From CATQHW01 sp965215345 (GTDB taxonomy: Bacteria; Spirochaetota; Spirochaetia; SZUA-6; Bin103): DNA of 64,000 nt. The notes beneath the pieces are model-generated. The model was not told where the DNA came from and made no database searches. It saw only the letters and a list, made by a program, of their open reading frames with translations. The DNA is taken from the NCBI GenBank assembly GCA_965215345.1, contig CBDCDL010000002.1, forward strand, positions 868,001-932,000. The letters are read 5' to 3'. The position numbers and the translations under genes were made by a program. Shown here piece after piece: positions 52,606-60,994 of the stretch. Position 1 is the stretch's first letter. Every line of letters begins with the position of its first letter.

Positions 52606-54290
52606 CGCAGCGCCGCCTCGAGCTGCTGCAGCTCAGCCAGCCGGGCGTAGCGGCCGCGGGCGCCCAGCAGCCGCTTGTGCGAGCCGGCCTCCACCACGGT
52701 GCCGCCCTCCATGACCGCGATGCGGTCGGCGAGCTGCAGCGCCGACACCCGGTGAGAGACGATCACGATCGTGCGCGACGAGCGCAGCGCGCGCAGGTTG
52801 GTGAGGATCGCCGTTTCGGTGTCGGAGTCCACGGACGACAGCGCGTCGTCCATGATCAGCAGGTCGCTGTCGCGCACCAGAGCCCGCGCGATCGCCACCC
52901 GCTGCCGCTGGCCGCCGGACAGCGTGATGCCGCGCTCGCCCACCAGCGTGTCGTACCCGTCCGGAAAGCGGGCAATGTCCTCGTCGACCGCCGCCAGGCG
53001 GGCGGCGGCGGCGATCCGCTCGCGGGACACCTCCTCTTCGCTGCCCATGGCGATGTTCTCCGCGACGCTGGCGGAGAACAGGAACGGCTCCTGCGGGACG
53101 TAGGCGATGCGGCCCCGATAGGCGGAAGGATCGATCGCCGACGCGTCCACGCCGTTGAACGTCAGCGTGCCGCCCGACGGCGCGGCGATGCCGGCCAGCA
53201 GGAGCACCAGCGAGCTCTTGCCGCTGCCCACGCCGCCGGTGATGCCCAGCGTCCGGCCCGCCTCGATGGAGAGGTTGACCCCGGTCAGGGCGTCCCGATC
53301 GGCGTTCGGGAAGCGGTACGACACCCCGGCGGCTGCCATGGCCATCGGCCCGGCCGGCACCGGGACCGGATCCGCGGGGCGGTCGGCGACCGGATGGTCC
53401 AGGATCGCGTGGATGCGCTCCATGGCGCTCACCCCCTGCTGGATGAGGGAGCTCACCCAACCCAGCGACAGCACCGGGAAGGTCAGCCAGCCGACGATCG
53501 CCGAGAACTGCAGCAACTCGCCGATCGTGAGGGTCCCGCGGATCACCGCGCCGCCGCCCAGCAGGAGCAGCATCAGCGTGGCCAGGCCGTACAGGAACTG
53601 CAGCAGCGGCCACAGCACGCCGCGGGTGCGGGCCAGCCCCACGTTGGCCGAGATGTAGCGCCGGTTGAGCTCCCGGAAACGCTCGGTCTCGCTGGCGGCC
53701 AGCCCGTACAGCTTGACCGTGTTGATACCGGTGACGATCTGCCACACGCGGTCGTTGATGGCCGCCACCAGCTCCTGCACGCGGCGGAACCGGGGACGCA
53801 GCCGGGGCGTCAGCACCAGGATCACCGCGATCAGCGACACCATCAGCGCGCCCAGCGCGCCGGCCATCACCGCGTGCAGGCCGATCAGCACGGGCGCGAA
53901 CAGCGCCAGCCGCGACAGCGCGTCCGGCAGGTACATGATGCCGGGGCCCAGCAGGGTGCGCACGTCGTTCAGATCGTTGGTGCAGCGGGAGATGATGTCT
54001 CCGGTACGGCGCCGCTGGTAGAAGTCGAAGTCGAGCGCCAGCAGCGTGCGGAAGAGCAGGTCGCGCAGCTCGTACTCGACATCGCGCGAGACGCCGATGA
54101 TGAGCCTGCGCATGCCGTACAGGCAGGCACCCGCGGCGATCGCCAAGGCGAACGCTTGCGCGATCAGCCCCAGCACCACCGCGCGCTCGTTGGCGCCGGC
54201 GGCGATCTCGTCCAGGAGCAGCTTGAGGAGCTCCGAGCCACGCAGCAGCGCGTAGTTCTGGCCCACCATGCAGGCGAAGCCGAGCAGCAA
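52602..54290 (-). CDS. ABC exporter subunit, intact partner (start possibly further upstream)
   Basis: 562 aa from TTG 54290. Six membrane helices, then the nucleotide-binding domain: Walker A GGVGSGKSS, IAYVPQEPFLFSAS, LSGGQRQRVAIARAL, LLIMDDALSSVD, VSHRVS. With the frameshifted neighbour it forms a BmrCD/YheHI-type pair. The TTG cuts into the first helix. The frame continues upstream as IKSLTILFPALRRRAGR, which looks native, with no ATG/GTG/TTG before it. An ATC at 54341 with GGAAG upstream is a possible unusual start. Confidence 0.85.
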   Translation of the reverse strand: MLLGFACMVGQNYALLRGSELLKLLLDEIAAGANERAVVLGLIAQAFALAIAAGACLYGMRRLIIGVSRDVEYELRDLLFRTLLALDFDFYQRRRTGDIISRCTNDLNDVRTLLGPGIMYLPDALSRLALFAPVLIGLHAVMAGALGALMVSLIAVILVLTPRLRPRFRRVQELVAAINDRVWQIVTGINTVKLYGLAASETERFRELNRRYISANVGLARTRGVLWPLLQFLYGLATLMLLLLGGGAVIRGTLTIGELLQFSAIVGWLTFPVLSLGWVSSLIQQGVSAMERIHAILDHPVADRPADPVPVPAGPMAMAAAGVSYRFPNADRDALTGVNLSIEAGRTLGITGGVGSGKSSLVLLLAGIAAPSGGTLTFNGVDASAIDPSAYRGRIAYVPQEPFLFSASVAENIAMGSEEEVSRERIAAAARLAAVDEDIARFPDGYDTLVGERGITLSGGQRQRVAIARALVRDSDLLIMDDALSSVDSDTETAILTNLRALRSSRTIVIVSHRVSALQLADRIAVMEGGTVVEAGSHKRLLGARGRYARLAELQQLEAALR

Positions 54291-54478
54291 CCGGCCGGCA
54301 CGGCGCCGCAGCGCCGGAAAGAGGATCGTGAGGCTTTTGATGGGACTTCCGAGCGCCTGCGATTCTAGGCCGTCGGTGATCCACCGACAAGCGCAGATCG
54401 ACTGACTGACCTGCGTGCCCCACGACCTGCCGGCCGTTCATTCCAGTACCGGATCAGTCACCTGTTGAACAGTAGTAC

Positions 54479-54508
54479 TTGACACTTTTTTGGGAACGTT
54501 GTTATGGA
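54479..54508 (+). promoter_or_regulatory. higBA promoter
   Basis: TTGACA (54479-54484) with TATGGA at 54503-54508 (18-base spacer; TTATGG gives 17). Expected transcription start falls on or beside the GTG at 54514, so the toxin message may be leaderless. AT-rich compared with its surroundings. Confidence 0.5.
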
Positions 54509-54513
54509 TATTC

Positions 54514-54807
54514 GTGCGGATCATCAGCAAGAGGCGGCTGAGGCAGTTCTGGGAGCGACATCCGACTGCCGAAGCGGCGCTTCGTGCCTGGTTTCGCGAA
54601 GTCGAGCAGGCGGACTGGGACATGCCGGCCAGAGTGAAGCAGCGGTATCCCAGCGCCAGCATCGTGGGCGACAACCGCGTGGTGTTCAACATCAAGGGTA
54701 ACGACTTCCGGTTGGTAGTGAAGTTCAACTACCCCTACCGAACGGCGTACGTGCGATTCGTAGGCACGCACGCGGAATATGACGCGATAGACGTGGAGGA
54801 GGTGTAG
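54514..54807 (+). CDS. higB: HigB-type mRNA interferase toxin
   Basis: 97 aa from GTG 54514, giving the family N-terminus RIISKRRLRQFWERHPTAEAALRAWF. NRVVFNIKGNDFRLVVKFNYPYRTAYVRFVGTHAEYDAID is the HigB/RelE core, with His and Tyr near the end. Three bases upstream of the antitoxin gene, the toxin-first order normal for higBA. TTG 54490 is an alternative start. Confidence 0.9.
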   Translation: MRIISKRRLRQFWERHPTAEAALRAWFREVEQADWDMPARVKQRYPSASIVGDNRVVFNIKGNDFRLVVKFNYPYRTAYVRFVGTHAEYDAIDVEEV

Positions 54808-54810
54808 ACG

Positions 54811-56037
54811 ATGAACACCAAGCCGATCCGGACCGAGCAGGACTACGAGGCCGCGCTCGCCCGTGTCGACGAGCTGATGGACGCCGAGTTCGGAACCCCC
54901 GATGGCGATGAGCTCGACGTACTGGTCGACCTGGTCGAGGTGTACGAGAGTCGGCACGTGCCGATGGGGTATCCCGACCCGGTCGAAGCGATCAGGTTCC
55001 GCATGGAGCAGGACGCACTCAGCCCGCGCGATCTGGTGCCCTTCATCGGCAGCCGCGCGAAGGTCTCGGAGGTTCTCTCCGGCAAGCGTGCGATCACGAT
55101 GCCGATGGCCCGTGCGCTCCACACACACCTCGGCATACCGGCCGAAGTGCTGCTGCGTGACTCGGTGTCAACCGTCGACGATCCGTCAGCCGACCTGGCG
55201 TGGAGTCGATTCCCCCTCAAGGAGATGGCCAGACGAAACTGGATTGCCGATCTCCCCGACCTGGCGCACCATGCCAAAGAGCTTGTCGGTGATCTGATCG
55301 AACGGGCAGGTGGTTGGCAGGTGGCCGGCGCCGCCCTGTACCGCAAGAACGACCATCTCCGTGCCAACGCCAAGGCCGATCCCTACGCACTCCGGGCCTG
55401 GTGCTGGCAGGTGCTGGCCACGGCGAACCGGAGTGCGCCGTCGACGGCCTATGAGCCGGGTACCGTCACGCTGGACTTCCTCACGCAGGTCGCACGCCTG
55501 AGCGCGTCGGAGGACGGGCCTCGGCTGGCATCCGGCTTCCTGGCAGAGCACGGCATCCCGCTGGTCACCGAGCGCCACTTGCCGCGGACCCATCTCGATG
55601 GTGCAGCCCTTCGCCTTGGCGACGGACGGCCGGTGATCGGGTTGACCCTGCGCTACGACCGCATCGACAGCTTCTGGTTCTGCCTTCTCCACGAACTGGC
55701 TCATGTCGGCCGCCACATGGACCACGACTCGGACGCTGCATTCGTCGACGACCTGTCGCCGTCCAGGGTCGAGAGGAAACGCGAGGATCCGCGCGAAGCC
55801 CAAGCCGACGAGTGGGCGGCCGAGGCGCTCATCCCGCACGACGCCTGGCAGACGAGTACGGCCCGCGAAAAGCCCACCCCTCCGAACGTCGTGAATCTCG
55901 CCCACGTGCTACACGTTCACCCCGCCATCGTCGCCGGCCGCGTACGTCATGAACGACAGAACTATCGATTGCTCTCCCGATTCGTCGGCACTGGTCAGGT
56001 TCGGTCTCACTTCGGCATCGTCCCAAGGGACGACTGA
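54811..56037 (+). CDS. higA: HigA-type antitoxin fused to ImmA/IrrE-like metallopeptidase domain
   Basis: 408 aa, far longer than plain HigA (~100-150 aa). Residues 1-115 carry the HigA N-terminal helices (EQDYEAALARVDELMD) and an HTH (DLVPFIGSRAKVSEVLSGKRAIT). A middle helical linker follows. Residues ~230-400 form an ImmA/IrrE peptidase domain with HELAH (His294, Glu295, His298) and a downstream EAQADEWAAEALIP that supplies a metal ligand. The zinc site is intact, so self-cleavage or regulated loss of the antitoxin is possible. Confidence 0.87.
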   Translation: MNTKPIRTEQDYEAALARVDELMDAEFGTPDGDELDVLVDLVEVYESRHVPMGYPDPVEAIRFRMEQDALSPRDLVPFIGSRAKVSEVLSGKRAITMPMARALHTHLGIPAEVLLRDSVSTVDDPSADLAWSRFPLKEMARRNWIADLPDLAHHAKELVGDLIERAGGWQVAGAALYRKNDHLRANAKADPYALRAWCWQVLATANRSAPSTAYEPGTVTLDFLTQVARLSASEDGPRLASGFLAEHGIPLVTERHLPRTHLDGAALRLGDGRPVIGLTLRYDRIDSFWFCLLHELAHVGRHMDHDSDAAFVDDLSPSRVERKREDPREAQADEWAAEALIPHDAWQTSTAREKPTPPNVVNLAHVLHVHPAIVAGRVRHERQNYRLLSRFVGTGQVRSHFGIVPRDD

Positions 56038-56106
56038 AATAACGTTCCGGCGTCGCCCGGACCGGTCGACACATGACCGATCTCGTGGAGCTGCAATGCG
56101 CTGCCG

Positions 56107-57351
56107 ATGCAGGGTCCGGACACGACCGGAGGCGCGACCGTGAACGACGAACGTCGGCGCATGCGCCGGTTACGGCTGCCGCGCGTCTCCACCTGGATCG
56201 CGATGGCGATCGGGTTCGTCGGCCTCCAGAATCTGTCCTGGGGTGTCGCGCGGATGGTGGCGCCGGAAGTGGAGGCACTGAAGGCCGTCAACGAGAGCGG
56301 CGGCGAGGTGTCCGGACTCGTCAGGATCTTCTTCGGCATTCTCCTGATCCTGCTCGCCAAGGGCGTGCTGGAGCGTCGGCGCTGGGCTTGGGGCGCCGCC
56401 CTGGGACTCACCTCGATCGTCACGCTGGTCAACCTGTATCGAGTGCTCCAAGCCGGCAGCATCGCCGTTTCCGGCCTTGTCCTGCCGGTATCCACGGTAC
56501 TGGTGATCGCCGCGCTGCTGGCATCTCACCGCAGGTTCTCCGTACGGGGCTCGACCCGCCCGAGCTACGGACAGATCGCGGCCGTCATCGCGGTCGCGCT
56601 GGCGCTGGCCTACGGAATCGTGGGAGCCTACCTGCTGCGGGACCAGTTCCAGGGCATCCAGGGCTGGTCGGACGCCGCGTACTTCGCGCTGGTCGCGTAC
56701 GTCACCCTGGGCTACGACTACGACGTCGCCGAGATCTATCCGGTCGGCAGCGATGCCCGCTGGTTCGCGGTGTCGCTGTTCCTCATCGGCGTGACGCTGT
56801 TCGTCACCGCGCTGTCGGTGACGCTGGGTCCGATCGTCGAAGGACGGATGAAGGGGGTGATGAGCCTGGTGAAACGGTTCCAACGGTTGAGCGACCACGT
56901 GGTCGTGTGCGGCTACAGCGGCGTGGCGGCCAGCGTCATCGACGAGCTGCGCGACCGCAACGTGATGGCCGTCATCGTCGACGACGACGAGAAGGTCGCG
57001 CAGAGCCTGCGCGGCAAGGGCCACGATGTGCTGGAGGCGGACCCGACGCTGCGCGAGACGCTCCTGGACGCGAACGTCCTCACGGCACAGGCGGTGATCG
57101 CGGCCTTCGACAGCGACTCGACCAACACGCTGGTGGCGGTCAACGCCAAGGACCTGCGCGACGCGACGCCCAACGCCGAGTTCACGATCCTGGTCCGCAT
57201 CGAGGACGAGGAAAACGTCGACAAGGTGCGCCGCCTGGGCGTCGACCAGGTGATCTCTCCCTCGACCCTGGGCGGGCGGCTGCTCGCGCAGCAGGCCGTG
57301 AGCCCGGACGCGGGAAGCGGAACGCCGTCCGAGTCGCAAACCGGAGCCTGA
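56107..57351 (+). CDS. Kch-like ion channel with TrkA-N domain and altered filter
   Basis: 414 aa. N-terminal membrane helices (IAMAIGFVGLQNLSWGVA; LVRIFFGILLILLAKGV; VLPVSTVLVIAALLA) precede a two-helix pore unit and a Rossmann RCK/TrkA-N domain (HVVVCGYSGVAASVIDELRDRN, DATPNAEFTILVRIEDEENVDKVRRLGVDQVISPS). Layout and C-terminus match E. coli Kch. The filter reads TLGYDYD (residues 200-206) where K+ channels have T-V-G-Y-G-D, so selectivity may differ. GTG 56140 is an alternative start. Confidence 0.85.
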   Translation: MQGPDTTGGATVNDERRRMRRLRLPRVSTWIAMAIGFVGLQNLSWGVARMVAPEVEALKAVNESGGEVSGLVRIFFGILLILLAKGVLERRRWAWGAALGLTSIVTLVNLYRVLQAGSIAVSGLVLPVSTVLVIAALLASHRRFSVRGSTRPSYGQIAAVIAVALALAYGIVGAYLLRDQFQGIQGWSDAAYFALVAYVTLGYDYDVAEIYPVGSDARWFAVSLFLIGVTLFVTALSVTLGPIVEGRMKGVMSLVKRFQRLSDHVVVCGYSGVAASVIDELRDRNVMAVIVDDDEKVAQSLRGKGHDVLEADPTLRETLLDANVLTAQAVIAAFDSDSTNTLVAVNAKDLRDATPNAEFTILVRIEDEENVDKVRRLGVDQVISPSTLGGRLLAQQAVSPDAGSGTPSESQTGA

Positions 57352-57352
57352 C

Positions 57353-58090
57353 ATGGCGAACCTACCTTTCCGGTCGCTCGACGGCCGGATCGCGCTGGTG
57401 ACCGGCGGCACGCGCGGCCTGGGCCGCCACATCGCCGCGGCGCTCCTGGCCGCCGGCGCGCACGTGGCGATCACCGGCCGTGACGGCGAGCGTGCGCGTC
57501 GCGCCGCCGCAGACCTCCGGGCCTCCCACCCGCACGGCGAGTGCGCGGGCTTCGGCTGCGATCAGAGCGACCCCGACGCGATCGCCGCCCTGCCGGCCGC
57601 GGTGCGGCGGGCGATGGGCGATCCCGACCTGCTGGTCAACAACGCCGCCGCCTTCGCCGGCGGCCGCGTGGCAACCATGACGCTGGAGGAGTGGAACCGC
57701 TCGATCCGGACCAACCTGACCGGGGTGTTCCTGACCACCAGGGCGTTCCTGCCGGCCATGATCGAGCGCCGGCGCGGCGACCTTTTCATGATCGGCTCCA
57801 TGAGCGGCAAGAAGGGGGACCCCGGCTCCAGCGTCTATGCCGCCAGCAAGTTCGGCCTGCGCGGGTTCGCCCAGGCGTTGCTGTACGAGGTTCGCCGCGA
57901 CAACATCCGCGTCATGGTGCTGAACCCCAGCAGCATCGACTCGGGGCCGGACGACGGGCCGCCCGCCGGCCCCGGCCTGCACCTGCACGCGGCCGACATC
58001 GGCGCCACCATCGTGCACCTTGCCGCGCTACCCGGACGGACGCTGATCCGCGACATGGATATCTGGGGCACCAATCCGTTCCCGGGCTGA
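57353..58090 (+). CDS. SDR-family oxidoreductase
   Basis: 245 aa. Rossmann motif TGGTRGLGRHIA, NNAA, catalytic Ser (GSMSG) and YAASK. Closest in style to 3-oxoacyl-ACP reductase-like SDRs; substrate unknown. It starts one base after the channel stop, so the two are probably cotranscribed. Confidence 0.87.
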   Translation: MANLPFRSLDGRIALVTGGTRGLGRHIAAALLAAGAHVAITGRDGERARRAAADLRASHPHGECAGFGCDQSDPDAIAALPAAVRRAMGDPDLLVNNAAAFAGGRVATMTLEEWNRSIRTNLTGVFLTTRAFLPAMIERRRGDLFMIGSMSGKKGDPGSSVYAASKFGLRGFAQALLYEVRRDNIRVMVLNPSSIDSGPDDGPPAGPGLHLHAADIGATIVHLAALPGRTLIRDMDIWGTNPFPG

Positions 58091-58131
58091 CAGCTCGACG
58101 TCCGGACCCTGATCCCGAGCGCGGGCAACGG

Positions 58132-58180
58132 TTGACCGCGGGACGGGCCGGCCGTACGTTACAAATAAGACTCAAGAGGT
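58132..58180 (+). promoter_or_regulatory. suf operon promoter/operator candidate
   Basis: TTGACC at 58132-58137 with weak TACGTT at 58155-58160 (17-base spacer), then a dyad ACTCAAGAGGT at 58170-58180 (perfect core CTC-AA-GAG) directly before the regulator's start. The dyad also contains AGAGG, its ribosome site, so a protein bound to DNA or a fold in RNA there could control the operon. Confidence 0.4.
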
Positions 58181-58185
58181 CCGAT

Positions 58186-58719
58186 TTGCTCAAGATTCAC
58201 CGGAAGCTGGAATACGCGTTGCTCGCCCTGCAGCACATGCGCATGGTCGGAGCTACCGGCGGGGTCGATCGGCTGATGACCGCCCGCGAGCTGTGCGAGA
58301 TCCATCCCATGCCCTTCGACGTGCTGTCCAAGGTGCTGCAGCGGCTCGCGCGGTGTGGCGTGCTGACCTCCGCACAGGGGGCTCAGGGCGGCTACCGGAT
58401 CCGCGCCGATCTGCGCCGCTATTCGCTGTACGACCTCAGCGAGGCGCTGCTCGGGCCCATGCGCTTCGCGAACTGCATGGACGAACGCTGCGCGTGCCAG
58501 CTCACCGGCTCCTGCACGGTCATCTCGGCCGTGGTCAATCTCGCCAGGCGGGTGGAGCGCCTCTACCGCGAGGTGAGCGTCGACGAGCTGCTGGAAAGCG
58601 AAGAGGACGACGAGCGGGAGATCAGGGAGCGATTCACCCGCAGCCAGGCGGCGCTGAGCCTGATGGCCGGCATCGCCGCGGCCGGCCCGGTGCGTCGGCC
58701 CCTGATCCGGGAGAACTGA
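58186..58719 (+). CDS. Rrf2-family regulator with Fe-S-type cysteine cluster (SUF regulator)
   Basis: 177 aa from TTG 58186. Winged HTH of Rrf2 proteins (KLEYALLALQHM, ARELCEIHPMPFDVLSKVLQRLARCGVLTSAQGAQGGYRI). Cys97, Cys102, Cys104 and Cys110 (CMDERCACQLTGSC) resemble the cluster-binding loop of IscR/SufR, so it likely senses Fe-S status. Its stop overlaps sufB (TGATG), which makes it the first gene of the suf operon. Confidence 0.88.
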   Translation: MLKIHRKLEYALLALQHMRMVGATGGVDRLMTARELCEIHPMPFDVLSKVLQRLARCGVLTSAQGAQGGYRIRADLRRYSLYDLSEALLGPMRFANCMDERCACQLTGSCTVISAVVNLARRVERLYREVSVDELLESEEDDEREIRERFTRSQAALSLMAGIAAAGPVRRPLIREN

Positions 58720-60218
58720 TGGAAATCGTTGCGCACAAGCAGCAGAGCACCCTGCAACCGAATGATGGGCAAACGAATGATGGGCAACCGAATGACGGAT
58801 ACCGCGCCGGCTTTCACACCGACGTGGAGACCGACGAGGTCCCCAAGGGACTGTCGGCCGATACGGTGCGGCTGATCTCGGAGAAGAAGAACGAGCCCGC
58901 CTTCATGCTCGACTTCCGCCTGCGGGCCCTGGAGCGATGGCAGGCCATGGAGGAGCCGTGGTGGCGCTTCGTGGACTACCCGGAGATCGACTACCAGGAC
59001 ATCCGCTACTACTCGGCGCCCAGGAAGGTGGGGGCCGGTGGGGACGGCTCGGGCCCGAAGTCGCTGGACGACGTCGACCCGGAGGTGATCGCCACCTTCG
59101 AGCGGCTGGGCATCCCCCTGCTGGAGCAGAAGCGACTGATGGGCGTGGCGATCGACGCCGTGTTCGATTCGGTGTCGGTCGGCACCACCAACCAGGAGCA
59201 GCTCGAGGAGCTGGGCATCGTGTTCTGCTCCATGGGTGAGGCGGTGCAGAACTACCCCGATCTGGTCCGGCGCTACCTGGGCTCCGTGGTGCCGCCGGGC
59301 GACAACTACTTCTCGGCGCTGAACTCCGCAGTCTTCACCGACGGATCGTTCTGCTACATCCCGCGCGGCGTGCAGTGCCCGATCGACCTGTCCACGTACT
59401 TCCGCATCAACGCCGCTGAGACCGGGCAGTTCGAGCGCACGCTGCTCATCGCCGAGGAAGGCGGCTCGGTGAACTACGTCGAGGGCTGCACCGCGCCGAT
59501 GCGCGACCGGAACCAACTCCACGCCGCCGTCGTGGAGATCGTCGCGCTGGACGAGGCGACCGTGAACTACTCGACCGTCCAGAACTGGTACGCCGGCGAC
59601 GAAGAGGGCCGCGGCGGCATCTACAACTTCGTCACCAAGCGCGGCCGCTGCCTGGGCCGCCGCTCCAAGGTGTCGTGGACGCAGGTGGAGGCGGGGGCCG
59701 CCATCACCTGGAAGTACCCCAGCGTCATTCTCTCCGGCGCCGACTCGGTGGGCGAGTTTCACTCGGTCGCACTCACCAACAACCGCATGCAGGCCGATAC
59801 CGGCACCAAGATGATCCACATCGGCCCGCGCACCACCAGCACCATCGTCTCCAAGGGCATCTCGGCCGACCGCTCGGTGAACAGCTACCGCGGCCAGGTG
59901 CGCATCCAGCCCGGCGCCGACGGCGCCCGCAACTTCACGCAGTGCGACTCGATGCTGGTGGGCGACGAGTGCGTGGCCAACACCTTCCCGTCGATCGAGG
60001 TGCGCAACCCCTCGGCGACGGTCGAGCACGAAGCGTCGACCTCCAAGATCGGCGCCGACCAGCTCTTCTACCTGGCGACCCGCGGCATCGACACCGAGGG
60101 CGCCATCTCCCTGCTGATCAACGGCTTCTGCAAGGAAGTATTCCGCAAGCTGCCGCTGGAGTTCTCGGTGGAGGCGGTCAAGCTCCTGGAAATGAAGCTC
60201 GAAGGGAGCGTGGGCTGA
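58719..60218 (+). CDS. sufB: SUF Fe-S assembly scaffold subunit
   Basis: 499 aa. IPRGVQCPIDLSTYFRINA, EGCTAP, NYSTVQNWYAGD, HIGPRTTSTIVSKGIS, and QCDSML with conserved Cys. The N-terminus contains NDGQ repeats from a short tandem repeat near 58760-58800. Forms the SufBC2D complex in the cytosol. Confidence 0.96.
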   Translation: MEIVAHKQQSTLQPNDGQTNDGQPNDGYRAGFHTDVETDEVPKGLSADTVRLISEKKNEPAFMLDFRLRALERWQAMEEPWWRFVDYPEIDYQDIRYYSAPRKVGAGGDGSGPKSLDDVDPEVIATFERLGIPLLEQKRLMGVAIDAVFDSVSVGTTNQEQLEELGIVFCSMGEAVQNYPDLVRRYLGSVVPPGDNYFSALNSAVFTDGSFCYIPRGVQCPIDLSTYFRINAAETGQFERTLLIAEEGGSVNYVEGCTAPMRDRNQLHAAVVEIVALDEATVNYSTVQNWYAGDEEGRGGIYNFVTKRGRCLGRRSKVSWTQVEAGAAITWKYPSVILSGADSVGEFHSVALTNNRMQADTGTKMIHIGPRTTSTIVSKGISADRSVNSYRGQVRIQPGADGARNFTQCDSMLVGDECVANTFPSIEVRNPSATVEHEASTSKIGADQLFYLATRGIDTEGAISLLINGFCKEVFRKLPLEFSVEAVKLLEMKLEGSVG

Positions 60219-60991
60219 TGCTTGCCGCGCGCGATTTGGCCGCATCCATCGACGACAACCCGATCCTGCACGGCGTGAACCTGGACATCGGCGTCGGCGA
60301 GGTGCACGCGATCATGGGCCCCAACGGCTCCGGCAAGAGCACCCTGGCGCGGGTGATCGGCGGCCACCCCGACTACCGGGTCACGGCCGGCACGCTGGAG
60401 TACGAGATCAACCTGCGCCCGCGCGACCTTCTGGCCATGGACGCGGACGAGCGCGCCCGCGAGGGCATCTTCATCAGCTTCCAGTACCCGATCGAGATTC
60501 CCGGCGTCTCCAACTCCGTGTTCCTGCGCGCCGCCTACAACGAGATCAGCCGCCACAACGGCCTGCCGGAGCTGGACCCGTACGACTTCGACCGGTTCCT
60601 GCGCGACAAGGCGCGCTCGGTCGGCATCGACGAGAGCTTCATCGACCGCGACCTCAACGTCGACTTCTCCGGCGGTGAGAAGAAGCGCAACGAGGTCCTG
60701 CAGATGGCCGTGCTCTCCCCCCGGCTGGCGATCCTGGACGAGACCGACTCCGGGCTCGACATCGATTCGCTGCGCGCCGTGGCCGAGAGCATCGAGTCGC
60801 TGCGCAGCGACCAGAACGCGATCGTGCTGATCACCCACTACCAGCGCCTGCTGGACTACATCACCCCCGACCGGGTGCACGTCCTGGCGGGCGGCTGCAT
60901 CGTCCGCTCGGGAGACCCGGAGCTGGCGCGTGAGGTGGAGCGCCGCGGCTACGACTGGCTCACCCCCGCCGTCGAGCCGGTGCGTGGATAG
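60218..60991 (+). CDS. sufC: SUF ATPase subunit
   Basis: 257 aa ABC-type ATPase: MGPNGSGKSTLARVIGG, FISFQYPIEIPGVSN, FSGGEKKRNEVLQMA, AILDETDSGLDID, and ITHYQRLLDYI. ATG overlaps the sufB stop. Confidence 0.96.
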   Translation: MLAARDLAASIDDNPILHGVNLDIGVGEVHAIMGPNGSGKSTLARVIGGHPDYRVTAGTLEYEINLRPRDLLAMDADERAREGIFISFQYPIEIPGVSNSVFLRAAYNEISRHNGLPELDPYDFDRFLRDKARSVGIDESFIDRDLNVDFSGGEKKRNEVLQMAVLSPRLAILDETDSGLDIDSLRAVAESIESLRSDQNAIVLITHYQRLLDYITPDRVHVLAGGCIVRSGDPELAREVERRGYDWLTPAVEPVRG

Positions 60992-60994
60992 GCC

